A stretch of DNA of 64,000 bases from Symsagittifera roscoffensis (taxonomy: Eukaryota; Xenacoelomorpha; Acoela; Convolutidae): NCBI RefSeq assembly GCF_963678635.1, contig NC_087064.1, forward strand, positions 9,895,671 through 9,959,670. Reading direction: 5' to 3'. Of the stretch, positions 46,987-56,776 are shown one piece after another. Each line of letters opens with the position of its first letter. Position 1 is the stretch's first letter. Made by a program: the position numbers and the translations under genes. The notes below the pieces were generated by a model. The model had not been told where the DNA came from, searched no databases, and saw nothing but the letters and a program-made list of their open reading frames with translations.

Positions 46987-47337
46987 GACCCCCTGACGAC
47001 CCAAAGGGTCCCCCTCTGTACTATTTTTAAATATCTATTTTTGGCGAGATACCCTAAAATTTTTCTAAAGGCGCCAATATATACTAATTTTTGACGGGGG
47101 AGCGCGCCGAAAAAAAAGAACTCAATTTTTTGACCAAATTTTCCAAAAAGAACCTAAAAACGCCTTTTTGGCCTCTTTCTTGAAAAACGTGCCTGCGGCG
47201 CAGAAAATTTGATCAAAATGGAGGGTATCTAAAATGATTTGAGAGAGCTCAGAAAATCAATTTGGTCGACCTAAAAAAGTCAAAAATTTCCGAAATTTTT
47301 ATTCGCCTCCCTCAAGAAAATCCTAGATCCGCCCCTG
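46987..47337 (-). mobile_element. hAT-type MITE, minus-strand copy truncated at left
   Basis: Reads as the reverse complement of the 18217 element from its GACCCTTTGGGTC region to the terminal CAGGGGCGGATCTAGGA. The left terminal repeat is missing. With 46241 it makes an inverted pair around ~525 bp. Confidence 0.75.
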
Positions 47338-47639
47338 CTGCCAGATATACTTAACACGTATACACAAGCAAAGATTGACTTCGGAAGAACTGTTTTACAC
47401 TTTATACTTTTGACTTTTCCAAAGAAGCCTCGGCTCATTCACGAAGCTACTTATAGATAGAAAACACTCATTTGAAAAGTTCAACAGTCCAAAAAAATAT
47501 TAAAATTCATAAATTTGTTTGTAACACAGGCGACGCGGCGCCTCGCATCCTTTGCGATACAAGGCAAGCATAGAACTGCAAGCTAGGAAACAGAAAATGA
47601 GATGAAATTTTTTTTAAACAAAAACTTCAAAAAGAACAA

Positions 47640-48175
47640 TAGTCGAGAAACAGAAACACTAGCATTAAACAAGCTTTTGGTATCGTTTACCGAGCGGTCA
47701 CTAGGCCGGTAAAACTGAAAGACGCCAATTGAGCGCAAACCAAAAAATAGACACATTGAAATGGTGTCATAAAAAACGTTGAGCGATCAAATTCTAAAAT
47801 TTGGAACTTTTATACCACACTCGCATTGAGTTATTTAGGAAAAAATCCATTTTTGCTCTGAAAACGACACAAAACTCATTGGACTAGGCAGATTGAAAGA
47901 AAAAACGAAAAAATCTCAAAATTCGAGTTGGTAAATTGACAAAAAAAGAACGGATGTCAATAATAGTACGAATTGTTTAAATCAAAACCCTTATGCTTTA
48001 AAATCAAGCTTTCAAAACATAAACGGATAAACAGAAGTCCTACTATTCCATTTTTTCGGAACAGAACTCATTTTCAAATTGGAAAAATCCGACGGGGATT
48101 TGAGCTACAGACTTAAGGTAGCAAAGGCAACGGCGTTACTTCTAGAACAATGGAAAGGATCCTAAGCAAACAAAT
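47640..48175 (-). mobile_element. tRNA-derived SINE-like repeat, copy 1
   Basis: Collinear with 58600-59015 (TACCGAGCGG(T/C)CACTA(G/A)GCCG, then TTGTCATAAAAAA-type blocks). At its right end, on the minus strand, is a tRNA-like head with a degraded B box (CAAATCCCC). Oriented right to left. Confidence 0.5.
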
Positions 48176-48599
48176 TTAAGCAGACACAAGGGAGTCAGCA
48201 AATATGATTTTTCAAAACTTTTGACCAAATGAAAGATCTCTCATGCACGAGGAACTAGACTGTAACCAAGACGGAACTCTGGAGGCTCAGAGCAATAAAA
48301 TGAAGGCCAACGACCGTTCTCTGAATCTCGAATGTCTTTTTCTCCGCGCAGCAGCTTCCCGAATGACTATCAACCGTATCTCACTCAGTTCCTAACTGAA
48401 GACAATAGTTCACTACTGGGAGATGAAAATGCGCATTCCTCTCTTAGGAATTACAACATTCCTGAAGATGCCAGAGGTGGTATTTTTACTGATGAAATCA
48501 TCAATTCAAGTTTTACCCTATTAAACTCTTCAAGCCAAACCAGACTTCCTTACGACAATACAAATTCATCGTCATTGTCGCCGGACGTATCTTAAGCAA

Positions 48600-50271
48600 A
48601 CCCGTCGCTTCAACTGTTTCGGATTTTGCAGACTCTTTTAACCTTGGGATCAGATCGTCTTCCTATTTTAATCCAACTTCCTTTGAAAGATGAAATCCCT
48701 TCTTATAAGAAAGACCTAAATGAATTTTAAAAAGCCAGCTGGCCAAACTTTAGCAAAGAAATCCAACAGGTACTGGAATCAACAGGTACTGGAATCACTG
48801 CCCCTGCCCCACGATGGAACCACAGCGGAAAAACAAATAGGCGATACAATTTTAGCGACCGCTCGTCACCACATTTCCGTCAGACGGCATCTATTGTTTT
48901 TAGCTGCTTTCCCTCCAGAAGCTTAATCGCTGGCAGCAGAGAGGGATCAATTTCGACTAAAAGAGCCTTTTAACCCAAAAATAATTTTCCTAAACGCTGA
49001 AATTCAGAAGTAAATACACTTTTAACTTCTCCCTAGCTTATCAGGTAATTCCCCGCGTCTGGAAAAACTAAGCTGTTCCACTACCCAAACATAGCAAATA
49101 TTTTAAATCATCAGAACCTTATCGTCCAGTATCGATTATCAGTCCAGCAGTTAAAATTTATCCCAAATTTTATCCCTAAGCCCTAATCCAGCCTAAACTT
49201 GCCGCTTACCTACCAAAAGCCCCCCAACAACACGGTTTCAGATCTTTCCACTCAAATACATCAGCCCTGTCAAGTATTTTTTGTATTAGATGGTTTTAAC
49301 CAAAAAAGACACCCAAAACGAACAGTACTTGCTATTCTCAACCTGTCAAAAGCCTCCGATATGGTATGCCACTGAACTTTAGTCAAACTGCTGCACAGCT
49401 CTAGTTTACCTGAAGTGATAGTCAGATGGTGGCTCTCAAATTACCTCAGCGGTCACCAAGCCAGGACCCTTCAGAAATGAACCAACGACAACTAGGATTG
49501 TTAGTACAACTAGGGTTCCTTAAGGTTCAGCACTTCCCCCTCTTTTTTGTCTTTTACAAAAATGATGCTACTGTAAGGCCTTTCGAAGTAGAAAATCAAA
49601 CTTATGCGGATGATTTTCACCCTTTTGTACAATCAAGGAATATCGTCGAGGCATCCGGTATTTCAACAAACTACTACAAGCACCATAATTACAACAAGCA
49701 CCATAAACTTCTATCCACCCAAATTTTTCTGATCTCGTATCTTACTTCTATCACCATTATTTCTATTATGGGTTCCCCTCCCCTCTCAGACAAATCTAAA
49801 ATAAAGGAGAACTCGACAAAATTACTTCTGATAGAAGGAATTTTACCACTTCTTACGATATAACCGACCGAAGCAACTTCGTTTTTACTAATTTTAAACC
49901 CCTTTCACATCCAAACCACGTACTAAATGCAATCAATGACGCGCCCACTCCCAAATTCTGCCCCTGATATTTCCCCGACTGAGGAACTGTCCCCGTTCAA
50001 CAGGGATCACGTTAGGACAGCTCAGATCCTGTTACTCACCCTTTTTAAATACCCTCCCTTCTTAAAAGAATAGAACTCAATGTCCCCCGAATTGTCAATC
50101 TCTCCCATACTACCTTCCGCCTCTTTAACTGTCCCCAATAGACCCAATAACAACCCGATTGAACTGACCCCAATAGACCAATGGCTACGGCCGCCAGCCG
50201 AAGTAGCTATGTCCTTAGACTCGTGTCAAGCTCGCATGACGCGCCCCCTGTGGGCAACTAACAACAACAAC
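48600..50271 (+). pseudogene. Decayed non-LTR retrotransposon (LINE), jockey/CR1-like
   Basis: Translated across several frames it shows, in order: an endonuclease end (LGSDRLPILIQLP, ~48640); the RT start YRPVSIISPAVKIYPKFYP (~49110), QHGFRSFHSNTSAL (~49230) and WWLSNYLSGHQARTLQ (~49420); the YADD box in QTYADDFHPFVQ (~49600); and a C-terminal LTPIDQWLRPPAEVA stretch (~50165). Many stops and frameshifts make it dead. Its end coincides with the gypsy element's 5' LTR, which inserted into its 3' tail. The frame at 48332-48595 may be its upstream part. Confidence 0.8.
50267..50271. repeat. Target site duplication ACAAC, left
   Basis: ACAAC precedes TGTAAAAG here and follows TTAACA at 57905-57909. 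The local DNA is itself (ACA)n-like, so a chance match is possible, but 5 bp is a normal length for gypsy integrases. Confidence 0.7.
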
Positions 50272-50596
50272 TGTAAAAGTATTATTGTTTGTTCATTTAA
50301 CCTTTGATCTTTACTGATCGTTGACCTTTAAGTTGTTAATTTATACACCTGCCAAAAGCGCAACGGCTTTTGGTAGACTCGGAATTGGCCACTATCTTTT
50401 ATGATACGTAACAAATAAACCGAAACCAATTCAATCTTTTAAACCTCTCTTACTTTAGTTAGCATCACCGTCTTTTATTTAGTCTTAATAAAAGCCTACA
50501 GTTTTTAGTAGGAATCTTAATCATCCGTAATCTTAATCTATTCTTAGTTTAAGTACACTCTTAAAAAACTACGAGTGGTATCCTAATTTTTTAACA
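50272..50596 (+). repeat. 5' LTR
   Basis: 325 bp, TG...CA ends. It includes AAATAAACC and TTAATAAAAGCC, possible polyadenylation signals, and the small inverted repeat CCAAAAGC/GCTTTTGG. Confidence 0.92.
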
Positions 50597-51504
50597 TGGC
50601 GCAGTCTAACGAATCGAATCTACGTGGATTAGAGATTTTTTGGAACAACTCATCAAACGAAAATCAACATGACTGGGAAAGGTGGGCGGAAAAGTTTCAA
50701 TTGACAATTATTGCGAAAGACTCCGTAGACATCGAAGATGTAATTAACCCACCGATAAGAAACGAACTAACTTACCCTACGGCAAAACCACCGGACTCAT
50801 CCGAGGATCAGGCCCGTCGGGCCGAAAAAGAGGAACATCACAGAGTAGCAGTACAAAATTATAACGAAGAATTAAGAAGGAGAAGGGCGGAAGATAACGC
50901 CAAATTTAACGGACTTCAAATCGGAGACATTGACAAGAAGCTAAAATCACAGTTATACCTAGCACTCGGAAAAGAAGGACAGAAATGCTTCTCTCATAAA
51001 AATCCTGGCAAAAGAATTCTGGATATCAATTTCGCAGAATTTTGGGAACTATTAAAAACTACTTTCACGATCACTACAAACCTAACATACGAAAGGTTTA
51101 AATTTTTTGGCCGAAGACAGAAAGAACATGAGTCCTTAGAAAAATTCCATGAAATTCTTTCAGAACTAGCAAAAAATTGTAAACTGGGGGAACTCGAGTC
51201 AGAACTAGTAAGAGACATTTTCATCACAAACATGAGAAATGTCGAGATCCAAAAGAAACTATGTATAGAATACTTGACCCCAGAAAACGTACTATCTTAC
51301 GTATTAGTTCACGAAAAAGGTACTAAAATCCATCAACAGTATCTAAAATTCCCAACTTACAACCCAGGACCAAGACCACAATACGTGAAGAACGAACCAA
51401 CCCTAAATATTGTCGAAAACAACAAATGCCGCAATTGCGGTCAGCAATTCAAAAAAGGACACCTATCCACATGCCCGGCTAGAGATAGAAACTGCAATAC
51501 GTGA
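50596..51504 (+). CDS. gag: Gag (truncated by TGA inside the nucleocapsid)
   Basis: 302 codons from ATG to TGA. The capsid region includes FWNNSSNENQHDWERWAEKF, NFAEFWELLKTTFTITTN, LEKFHEILSELAKNCKLGEL and SELVRDIFITNMRN, the pattern of gypsy capsids. The C terminus has a first knuckle, CRNCGQQFKKGHLSTC, and the start of a second. TGA at 51502-51504 stands where the second Cys of the second CCHC knuckle is expected; the remaining knuckle residues (GRKGHFAKHC) continue in the same frame after it. The ATG uses the last base of the LTR and the first two of the primer site. The family role is packaging element RNA into cytoplasmic particles. Confidence 0.88.
   Translation: MAQSNESNLRGLEIFWNNSSNENQHDWERWAEKFQLTIIAKDSVDIEDVINPPIRNELTYPTAKPPDSSEDQARRAEKEEHHRVAVQNYNEELRRRRAEDNAKFNGLQIGDIDKKLKSQLYLALGKEGQKCFSHKNPGKRILDINFAEFWELLKTTFTITTNLTYERFKFFGRRQKEHESLEKFHEILSELAKNCKLGELESELVRDIFITNMRNVEIQKKLCIEYLTPENVLSYVLVHEKGTKIHQQYLKFPTYNPGPRPQYVKNEPTLNIVENNKCRNCGQQFKKGHLSTCPARDRNCNT
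50597..50610 (+). promoter_or_regulatory. Primer-binding site (TGGCGCAGTC...)
   Basis: TGGCGCAGTCTAAC starts at the first base after the LTR. Its complement ends ...GACTGCGCCA, which would fit a tRNA with discriminator G and an acceptor 5' end GCAGTC, as in many tRNA-Ser. The tRNA assignment is from general knowledge of tRNA-Ser ends. Confidence 0.65.
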
Positions 51505-54500
51505 GGACGGAAAGGACATTTTGCCAAACACTGTAGGAGTTCAGCAAAAACACAAACTAACATCGTCGATCAGAATCGTGTACCCCAAGAAAACGAAAAT
51601 ATCCGGACCAACCCGCAGGAAAATCCCGAATTTGAGGTTAACTTAGACGACTTCCTAGTTCTAGCCGTTGACACAGATAATCAAATAAATGCAGTAGAAG
51701 ACAAAATAGAGCGTGGAGTGAGAACAGTATTTAATCACGAAGGATTAGAATTGAAAAAGACACTAAAAGTATCTCTGGGAAATTTCAACCCTTACTACAC
51801 CGAGATTCAAATTGACTCCGCAAGTCCAGTTTCCTTCATGAAAAAAGACCTACTACACGAATTGAAGATACGAGATAGATTTTTAAAGCTAGAACCTGTG
51901 GACGAAATAACAAAGAAAGCATACCAGGGCTTCGGGAGTACGATCAATATCATTGGAAGAGTTCGAGTGAAAATCCGATCGAAAGGATGGGAGGCTAATG
52001 ACCAAAAACTTTTTATCACTGAAGGGGCTGAAAGAAATCCACTAGGAAACGACATCTTACCGAATTTGGGCATTGTAGTATTTCAGAAACAACCTCCACC
52101 CAACGGGTTAAAGTCATGGGAAGACAAGAAAGTATCACCCATTGGGATAAACGTCAATCAAATAAAATTCGCATCGGACAACCAACAGGATCATAACCAA
52201 GAAACACCATCTCAAAGTGAGTTTAAATTATACATATCAAAGCACTTTTCAGACCTCATAAAAAGAACTGGTAGATCAAAAAACTACGTAGTTAATACTT
52301 ATTTTAACGAACCGATAAAACCGATACAGGTGAAAGGGAAACGTATCCCGATCCATCTTCTCCCCAAAGTCAAACTATGCATCGACCAATTATTAAGAGA
52401 CGGACACATCGAAAAACTATCTAGATGCTCTGAAGATTGTTTTATTTCCCCCATCGTGATTACAGCAAAAAGGGACGGATCAATCAAACTAGCATTGAAC
52501 TCAAAATTACTAAACAAACAGATATTTCGCAATAGATATCAAATGCCGAATCTATTTGAACTAATTGACAACGTAGCAGTTACTATTAGCGGCCACGGTC
52601 AAAGAAACATCTGGTTTTCATCGATAGATTTAAAATACGCCTACAGCCAAATACCGCTTTCTAAAAAGGCAAGTAATCAGTGTAATTTTAACATTGTGGG
52701 GGGAGAAGTAACGGGTTCATACCGTTTTAAAACCGGATTCTACGGACTAGGCGATATGCCTAATGAATTTCAACGAATAATGGACCGTTTGACGGAAAAA
52801 CTACCAAATACCCATTGTTATCTTGACGACATCCTAATCGCCACCGTGGCTAGCGAGGAAGAACATAAAAAGCTAGTCATTAATGTGTTAAAAACGCTAG
52901 ATGACGAGGGACTAGCCATAAAATGGGAAAAATGCACATTTTTAACCCACAACATAGAATGGTTGGGATTCAGAATGGACGCAAAAGGGACGACACCATT
53001 AATACATAAATCTGACGCAATTAGAAATCTAAAAGAACCAAACTGCATCAAAGATATCAGATCATTAATGGGATCGATCAACCAATTTAATAAGTTCATA
53101 CCAAACCTAGCGTCCCTATCAACACCGTTCAGAGAACTTATGCAAAAAAATAAACCATTTAAGTGGTCCTCAGTACATACGGAAGCGTTTGAAAAAATCA
53201 AGATCGAAATTTGTAATACGGTGACGAACCACCATTTCGATGTAAAACTGAACACTCGGGTGAAATGCGATGCCTCACATTTAGGATTGGGCGCGTCCAT
53301 CGAACAAGACTATCGGGGGAATTGGAAGACCGTAGCGTTCGCTAGCAGATTTTTGAATATTGCCGAATTAAAATACAGCACTAATGAACTCGAACTACTG
53401 GGATTAGTGTGGGCACTAGATCATTTCAAAAATTATCTACTGGGTAAACAATTCTCAATTTTAACAGACCACAAAGCCCTAATAGGAGCACTGAAAGACG
53501 ATAAATACATTAAAACGGCCCAATCACGTCTCACCCGTTGGGCGGATAAACTTTTACCGTTCGACTTTACTGTAGAACATTTACCCGGTAAAGATATGGG
53601 ATTTGTTGATTATATATCCCGACACCCATCGGGTGAACCCGTACCAGTTTCTCTGGATGACGAAAAGTTTGTTATCGCTTCAGTAAATCAGATTAGTACG
53701 CTCCTAGGTTTTGATCATCTAATGCCAAAAAATTCGTGGGCGCAAATAAGAAATAAATTCTCTCAACAATTCTTAGCACATGACGTCACTTCCTGCAATA
53801 CGATTGGCCAGTCAACAGATCATATGACCAGTCAAGAAATAGAACGTGAGAAACGAATTGCTAATGCCGCCGAAACTTTCCAAGCGATAGCTAACTATTC
53901 AAATATTGCAGTGTGTCAAAATTCTCACTCGCGAACAGAACAGTGTGACTCATCCTGCAAATTAAACGATTTTTTTACGAATTTTAACATCTTGAAAGAA
54001 ATGGCAGAACAAATTGAATTTAACCAACAAAAAGAACTTACTATTAAAGAAAACACGGACGTTTTAACACCAACTACTAGTAACCCGTCGGATAACCCCG
54101 AGAAAAGATCACCTAGTAAAAAGAAAACAGTTAACATATTCCCTTTCTCTTGGCGGGAAAAATTTGATTCAAAAGTTATGTCTCTCTTATCAAAACAAGA
54201 TCTAGTTCTGAAAAAGATAATCAAAGCAATCGAGGAAGACCGAAAACAGGATATTCTACAACTGGGAAACTACTACAAATCATATTTAAATAATTTACAT
54301 GTCAGTGGAGGATGTCTTTATCTTGACAACCGATTAGTAATCCCAGCATGCCTAAGATCGACTATGCTCAACAGACTACACGAAGCTCACCCCGGCCAGT
54401 TCGCAATGAAAAGTCTGGCAACTCAATACATCTGGTGGCCGAAAATTTACCGTGAAATCCAAGTCCACGGCGAGAACTGTATTGAGTGCGTGAAAGCAGG

Positions 54501-55020
54501 TAAAAACTTGAAACCTCTTATAAAACACAATACCCTAGGGGAACTCCCAATGGTCGAAGAGCCAAAGCAAGAAATGGAATTAGACTTCGCCGGTCCGTTA
54601 CCTTTAGTATGGGGAACAAAAAAATACATATTGGTGTGTGTTGACAGATTTTCAAAATTCCCATCAGCTCAAATAACATCCAGCACATCGGCCAAATCTA
54701 TCATAAACTTCCTTAGTAAATACATTGCTTTACACGGGATACCTAGAACCATTAGAACAGATCAAGGATCTGGTTTTATCTCCAAGGAAGTTAGAGAATT
54801 CTGCCACGATCACAACATAAAGGTGATATTTAGCCCAGTGGGTGATCATAGAGCTACCGGACTAGTGGAACGTCTAATCAGGACCATTAAGGAAAGACTC
54901 TTGGTTATGGCACAAGAACGTCCAAAACCTTCACTAGAATCTGCACTCCTGAAAATAATAAAATGCTTAAGAACAGTAACCCAGCAGTCGCTTAACTCCT
55001 TTCGAAGCACATTTTGGTAG
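51505..55020 (+). CDS. pol: Pol: protease, RT, RNase H, integrase (frame broken at end)
   Basis: Open from the codon after the gag TGA and in the same frame as gag; the first Met-type codon is GTG at 51718. Protease: EIQIDSASPVSFM (~51807), with DSA where the family normally has D-S/T-G. RT: NCYLDD-type box CYLDDILIA near 52820. RNase H: VKCDASHLGLGASI (~53260), STNELELLGLVWALDHF and LTDHKALIGAL. Integrase: a zinc-binding HHCC region with LNRLHEAHPGQF and CIECVKAG (54366-54500), catalytic Asp at 54583 and 54760 and Glu at 54868, i.e. D-58-D-35-E. The frame then ends early at TAG 55018 while integrase homology continues in the next frame. No chromodomain seen. Confidence 0.92.
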   Translation, partial: GRKGHFAKHCRSSAKTQTNIVDQNRVPQENENIRTNPQENPEFEVNLDDFLVLAVDTDNQINAVEDKIERGVRTVFNHEGLELKKTLKVSLGNFNPYYTEIQIDSASPVSFMKKDLLHELKIRDRFLKLEPVDEITKKAYQGFGSTINIIGRVRVKIRSKGWEANDQKLFITEGAERNPLGNDILPNLGIVVFQKQPPPNGLKSWEDKKVSPIGINVNQIKFASDNQQDHNQETPSQSEFKLYISKHFSDLIKRTGRSKNYVVNTYFNEPIKPIQVKGKRIPIHLLPKVKLCIDQLLRDGHIEKLSRCSEDCFISPIVITAKRDGSIKLALNSKLLNKQIFRNRYQMPNLFELIDNVAVTISGHGQRNIWFSSIDLKYAYSQIPLSKKASNQCNFNIVGGEVTGSYRFKTGFYGLGDMPNEFQRIMDRLTEKLPNTHCYLDDILIATVASEEEHKKLVINVLKTLDDEGLAIKWEKCTFLTHNIEWLGFRMDAKGTTPLIHKSDAIRNLKEPNCIKDIRSLMGSINQFNKFIPNLASLSTPFRELMQKNKPFKWSSVHTEAFEKIKIEICNTVTNHHFDVKLNTRVKCDASHLGLGASIEQDYRGNWKTVAFASRFLNIAELKYSTNELELLGLVWALDHFKNYLLGKQFSILTDHKALIGALKDDKYIKTAQSRLTRWADKLLPFDFTVEHLPGKDMGFVDYISRHPSGEPVPVSLDDEKFVIASVNQISTLLGFDHLMPKNSWAQIRNKFSQQFLAHDVTSCNTIGQSTDHMTSQEIEREKRIANAAETFQAIANYSNIAVCQNSHSRTEQCDSSCKLNDFFTNFNILKEMAEQIEFNQQKELTIKENTDVLTPTTSNPSDNPEKRSPSKKKTVNIFPFSWREKFDSKVMSLLSKQDLVLKKIIKAIEEDRKQDILQLGNYYKSYLNNLHVSGGCLYLDNRLVIPACLRSTMLNRLHEAHPGQFAMKSLATQYIWWPKIYREIQVHGENCIECVKAGKNLKPLIKHNTLGELPMVEEPKQEMELDFAGPLPLVWGTKKYILVCVDRFSKFPSAQITSSTSAKSIINFLSKYIALHGIPRTIRTDQGSGFISKEVREFCHDHNIKVIFSPVGDHRATGLVERLIRTIKERLLVMAQERPKPSLESALLKIIKCLRTVTQQSLNSFRSTFW

Positions 55021-56776
55021 ATCCCCTAACACCATCTGGCATAATTTGGTCAAATCACCCTCTTCGAATAACCTTGATTGGAATAAAACTTTGTTATGTC
55101 TAGATAAGGGCAAAAAACTAATGAGCCGAGAGCGAAGACACGACTGGGACGCCCCCGACGATATGGAAGATGGAGATGTTGATGAAAACTCATCATCCTC
55201 GGAGGATATCTCAAATGCTGTGAGATATGTACCAACCAGTGCTGGACCCCCAGTAAAAGTGCTCTCTCGGTCAGAAAAAAGAGATGCCTTGGGCATAAAG
55301 GACTCAATTCTGAACAACCCGTCGGGTAAGACCATTGTTTATCGAAAAATCCAAGATAGAACGAAAAATGAACCATGCTATAGAGTACTCAAGGACGAAA
55401 TCGTAAGGGAATCAGATCACACTGTGACTTTAAAAAATGGTAAAATAATACGTAAATTTGATTTAGCCATTAAAAGACAGTGCACCCAGAAGAAACCAAG
55501 TCCAAGAAAACGAGACCAACTGGTTAGATTTTATGCGACTAAAGGATTGAGGAAAACTGCAAAACCACCAAGAAATGTCGGATTTAAAAGCTCAAGAACA
55601 ACCCAAAAGAAAAGAAATCTTCAGTGGAAATTCGAAGAGCTTGATATTGCGAGACGAAACGCGGCCATGAACAGCTCGAGGGAAACTCTTCTTAGAGAGG
55701 AAGAAGACCAGAGAAAGAGACTGAGAACCCCGATAGGCCTCGAAAGTGACCAAGAATCAAGCCCGTCGGGCAAAGCCGACCTTCATAAAAGTCGTTTAAA
55801 TGAACCCGGAGTGATGATCGAACCACATGAAGAGATTTCAGACGACAATGCTAGCGACTTAATTTCACTAAAAGACCTCAAGGATAAAACATTACTCGAA
55901 GCTACAAAATCAGACGAACACCTAATCTTCGAACGAACAGATCCTAAGCTAGAAATATCAGACCACGTTGATCAGAAGGTCGATTTAGATCCGATTCCTT
56001 TGATCGACTTGGATTCTGGCGATAATGAAAGAGACTCACAAGCGATCCCACAGTTGATTCTCTTGTACATTATGGAGGAGGCCAATAAAGCGAGTCAAAA
56101 AATGCCGTTTCTTCCAGAGAATCCCGGAGGAGAGTTTTCCAAGTCTACTGAAGAACCAATCGCCATGGCGGGGACGGAATCCAAACAAATACACTCTGAC
56201 CGTACCACGAAAACACAGAAATTGTCCGGTACCGCTAAAAGAAAGGCGTCATCACCAATGAAATCACCACCCTCGAAAAAATTGTCAGAAATTTTTACAC
56301 GTCAGAACACCAGACCTATGCGGACTAGGCAGCCTCCCAAGATGCTAGGTGAGAGAGTGTTTACCAGTGTAGTTGATTTAACTGATGAAGATCGTGATGC
56401 TCCAGAATTTGGTTCACCTAGTTTAGTCCCAGCATGCTCAACGTTAGAAGCAACTACCGTAGAAATGGAAAGCCATCATGTCGACCTAGTAGACCTGACA
56501 ACATTAACACCACCTTCATCATCGCGTCCTACTATAGTTCACTTGCGGGAAGAAAACTATGCGTACCCAAGTGACCCGAAGCCCTCGAAAACAGATGATC
56601 AAAAGACTCCCGAAAAGAAAGTCAAATTTAGTCCTGATGTCTGTTCCACGAAATTTAACCCATCGGGCCTATCTTATAAAACCTCAACTTCTACATTTGT
56701 CCCCATTGTACCTGACCCAGACTGGCTGAACACCTCTTCTATCATTTCGGCGATAAACTCCTTGGACGTCCAATGA
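54980..56776 (+). CDS. Integrase C-terminal part and long charged tail, +1 frame
   Basis: Open from 54980 (previous in-frame stop 54977-54979); the first ATG is 55046. It opens with RLTPFEAHFGRSPNTIWHNL, the motif expected just after the integrase core, so it belongs to pol and was displaced by a frame change between about 54980 and 54995. A small domain with CYRVLKDEIVRESDHTVTLK then NGKIIRKFDLAIKRQ (~55370-55475) resembles the integrase C-terminal beta barrel. The remaining ~430 residues are Lys/Ser/Asp/Glu-rich and probably disordered, with IPLIDLDSGDNE, VVDLTDEDRD and VDLVDLTT, which look like SUMO-interaction motifs. No env features (signal peptide, TM) are present. Confidence 0.75.
   Translation, partial: PSSRLTPFEAHFGRSPNTIWHNLVKSPSSNNLDWNKTLLCLDKGKKLMSRERRHDWDAPDDMEDGDVDENSSSSEDISNAVRYVPTSAGPPVKVLSRSEKRDALGIKDSILNNPSGKTIVYRKIQDRTKNEPCYRVLKDEIVRESDHTVTLKNGKIIRKFDLAIKRQCTQKKPSPRKRDQLVRFYATKGLRKTAKPPRNVGFKSSRTTQKKRNLQWKFEELDIARRNAAMNSSRETLLREEEDQRKRLRTPIGLESDQESSPSGKADLHKSRLNEPGVMIEPHEEISDDNASDLISLKDLKDKTLLEATKSDEHLIFERTDPKLEISDHVDQKVDLDPIPLIDLDSGDNERDSQAIPQLILLYIMEEANKASQKMPFLPENPGGEFSKSTEEPIAMAGTESKQIHSDRTTKTQKLSGTAKRKASSPMKSPPSKKLSEIFTRQNTRPMRTRQPPKMLGERVFTSVVDLTDEDRDAPEFGSPSLVPACSTLEATTVEMESHHVDLVDLTTLTPPSSSRPTIVHLREENYAYPSDPKPSKTDDQKTPEKKVKFSPDVCSTKFNPSGLSYKTSTSTFVPIVPDPDWLNTSSIISAINSLDVQ

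Noticed and set aside
51502..51504. UGA as a reassigned Cys codon in this genome
   Set aside because: The MGCAPSK gene ends at a well-placed TGA followed by AATAAA, and no other TGA is needed as Cys in the gene models, so genome-wide reassignment is unlikely.
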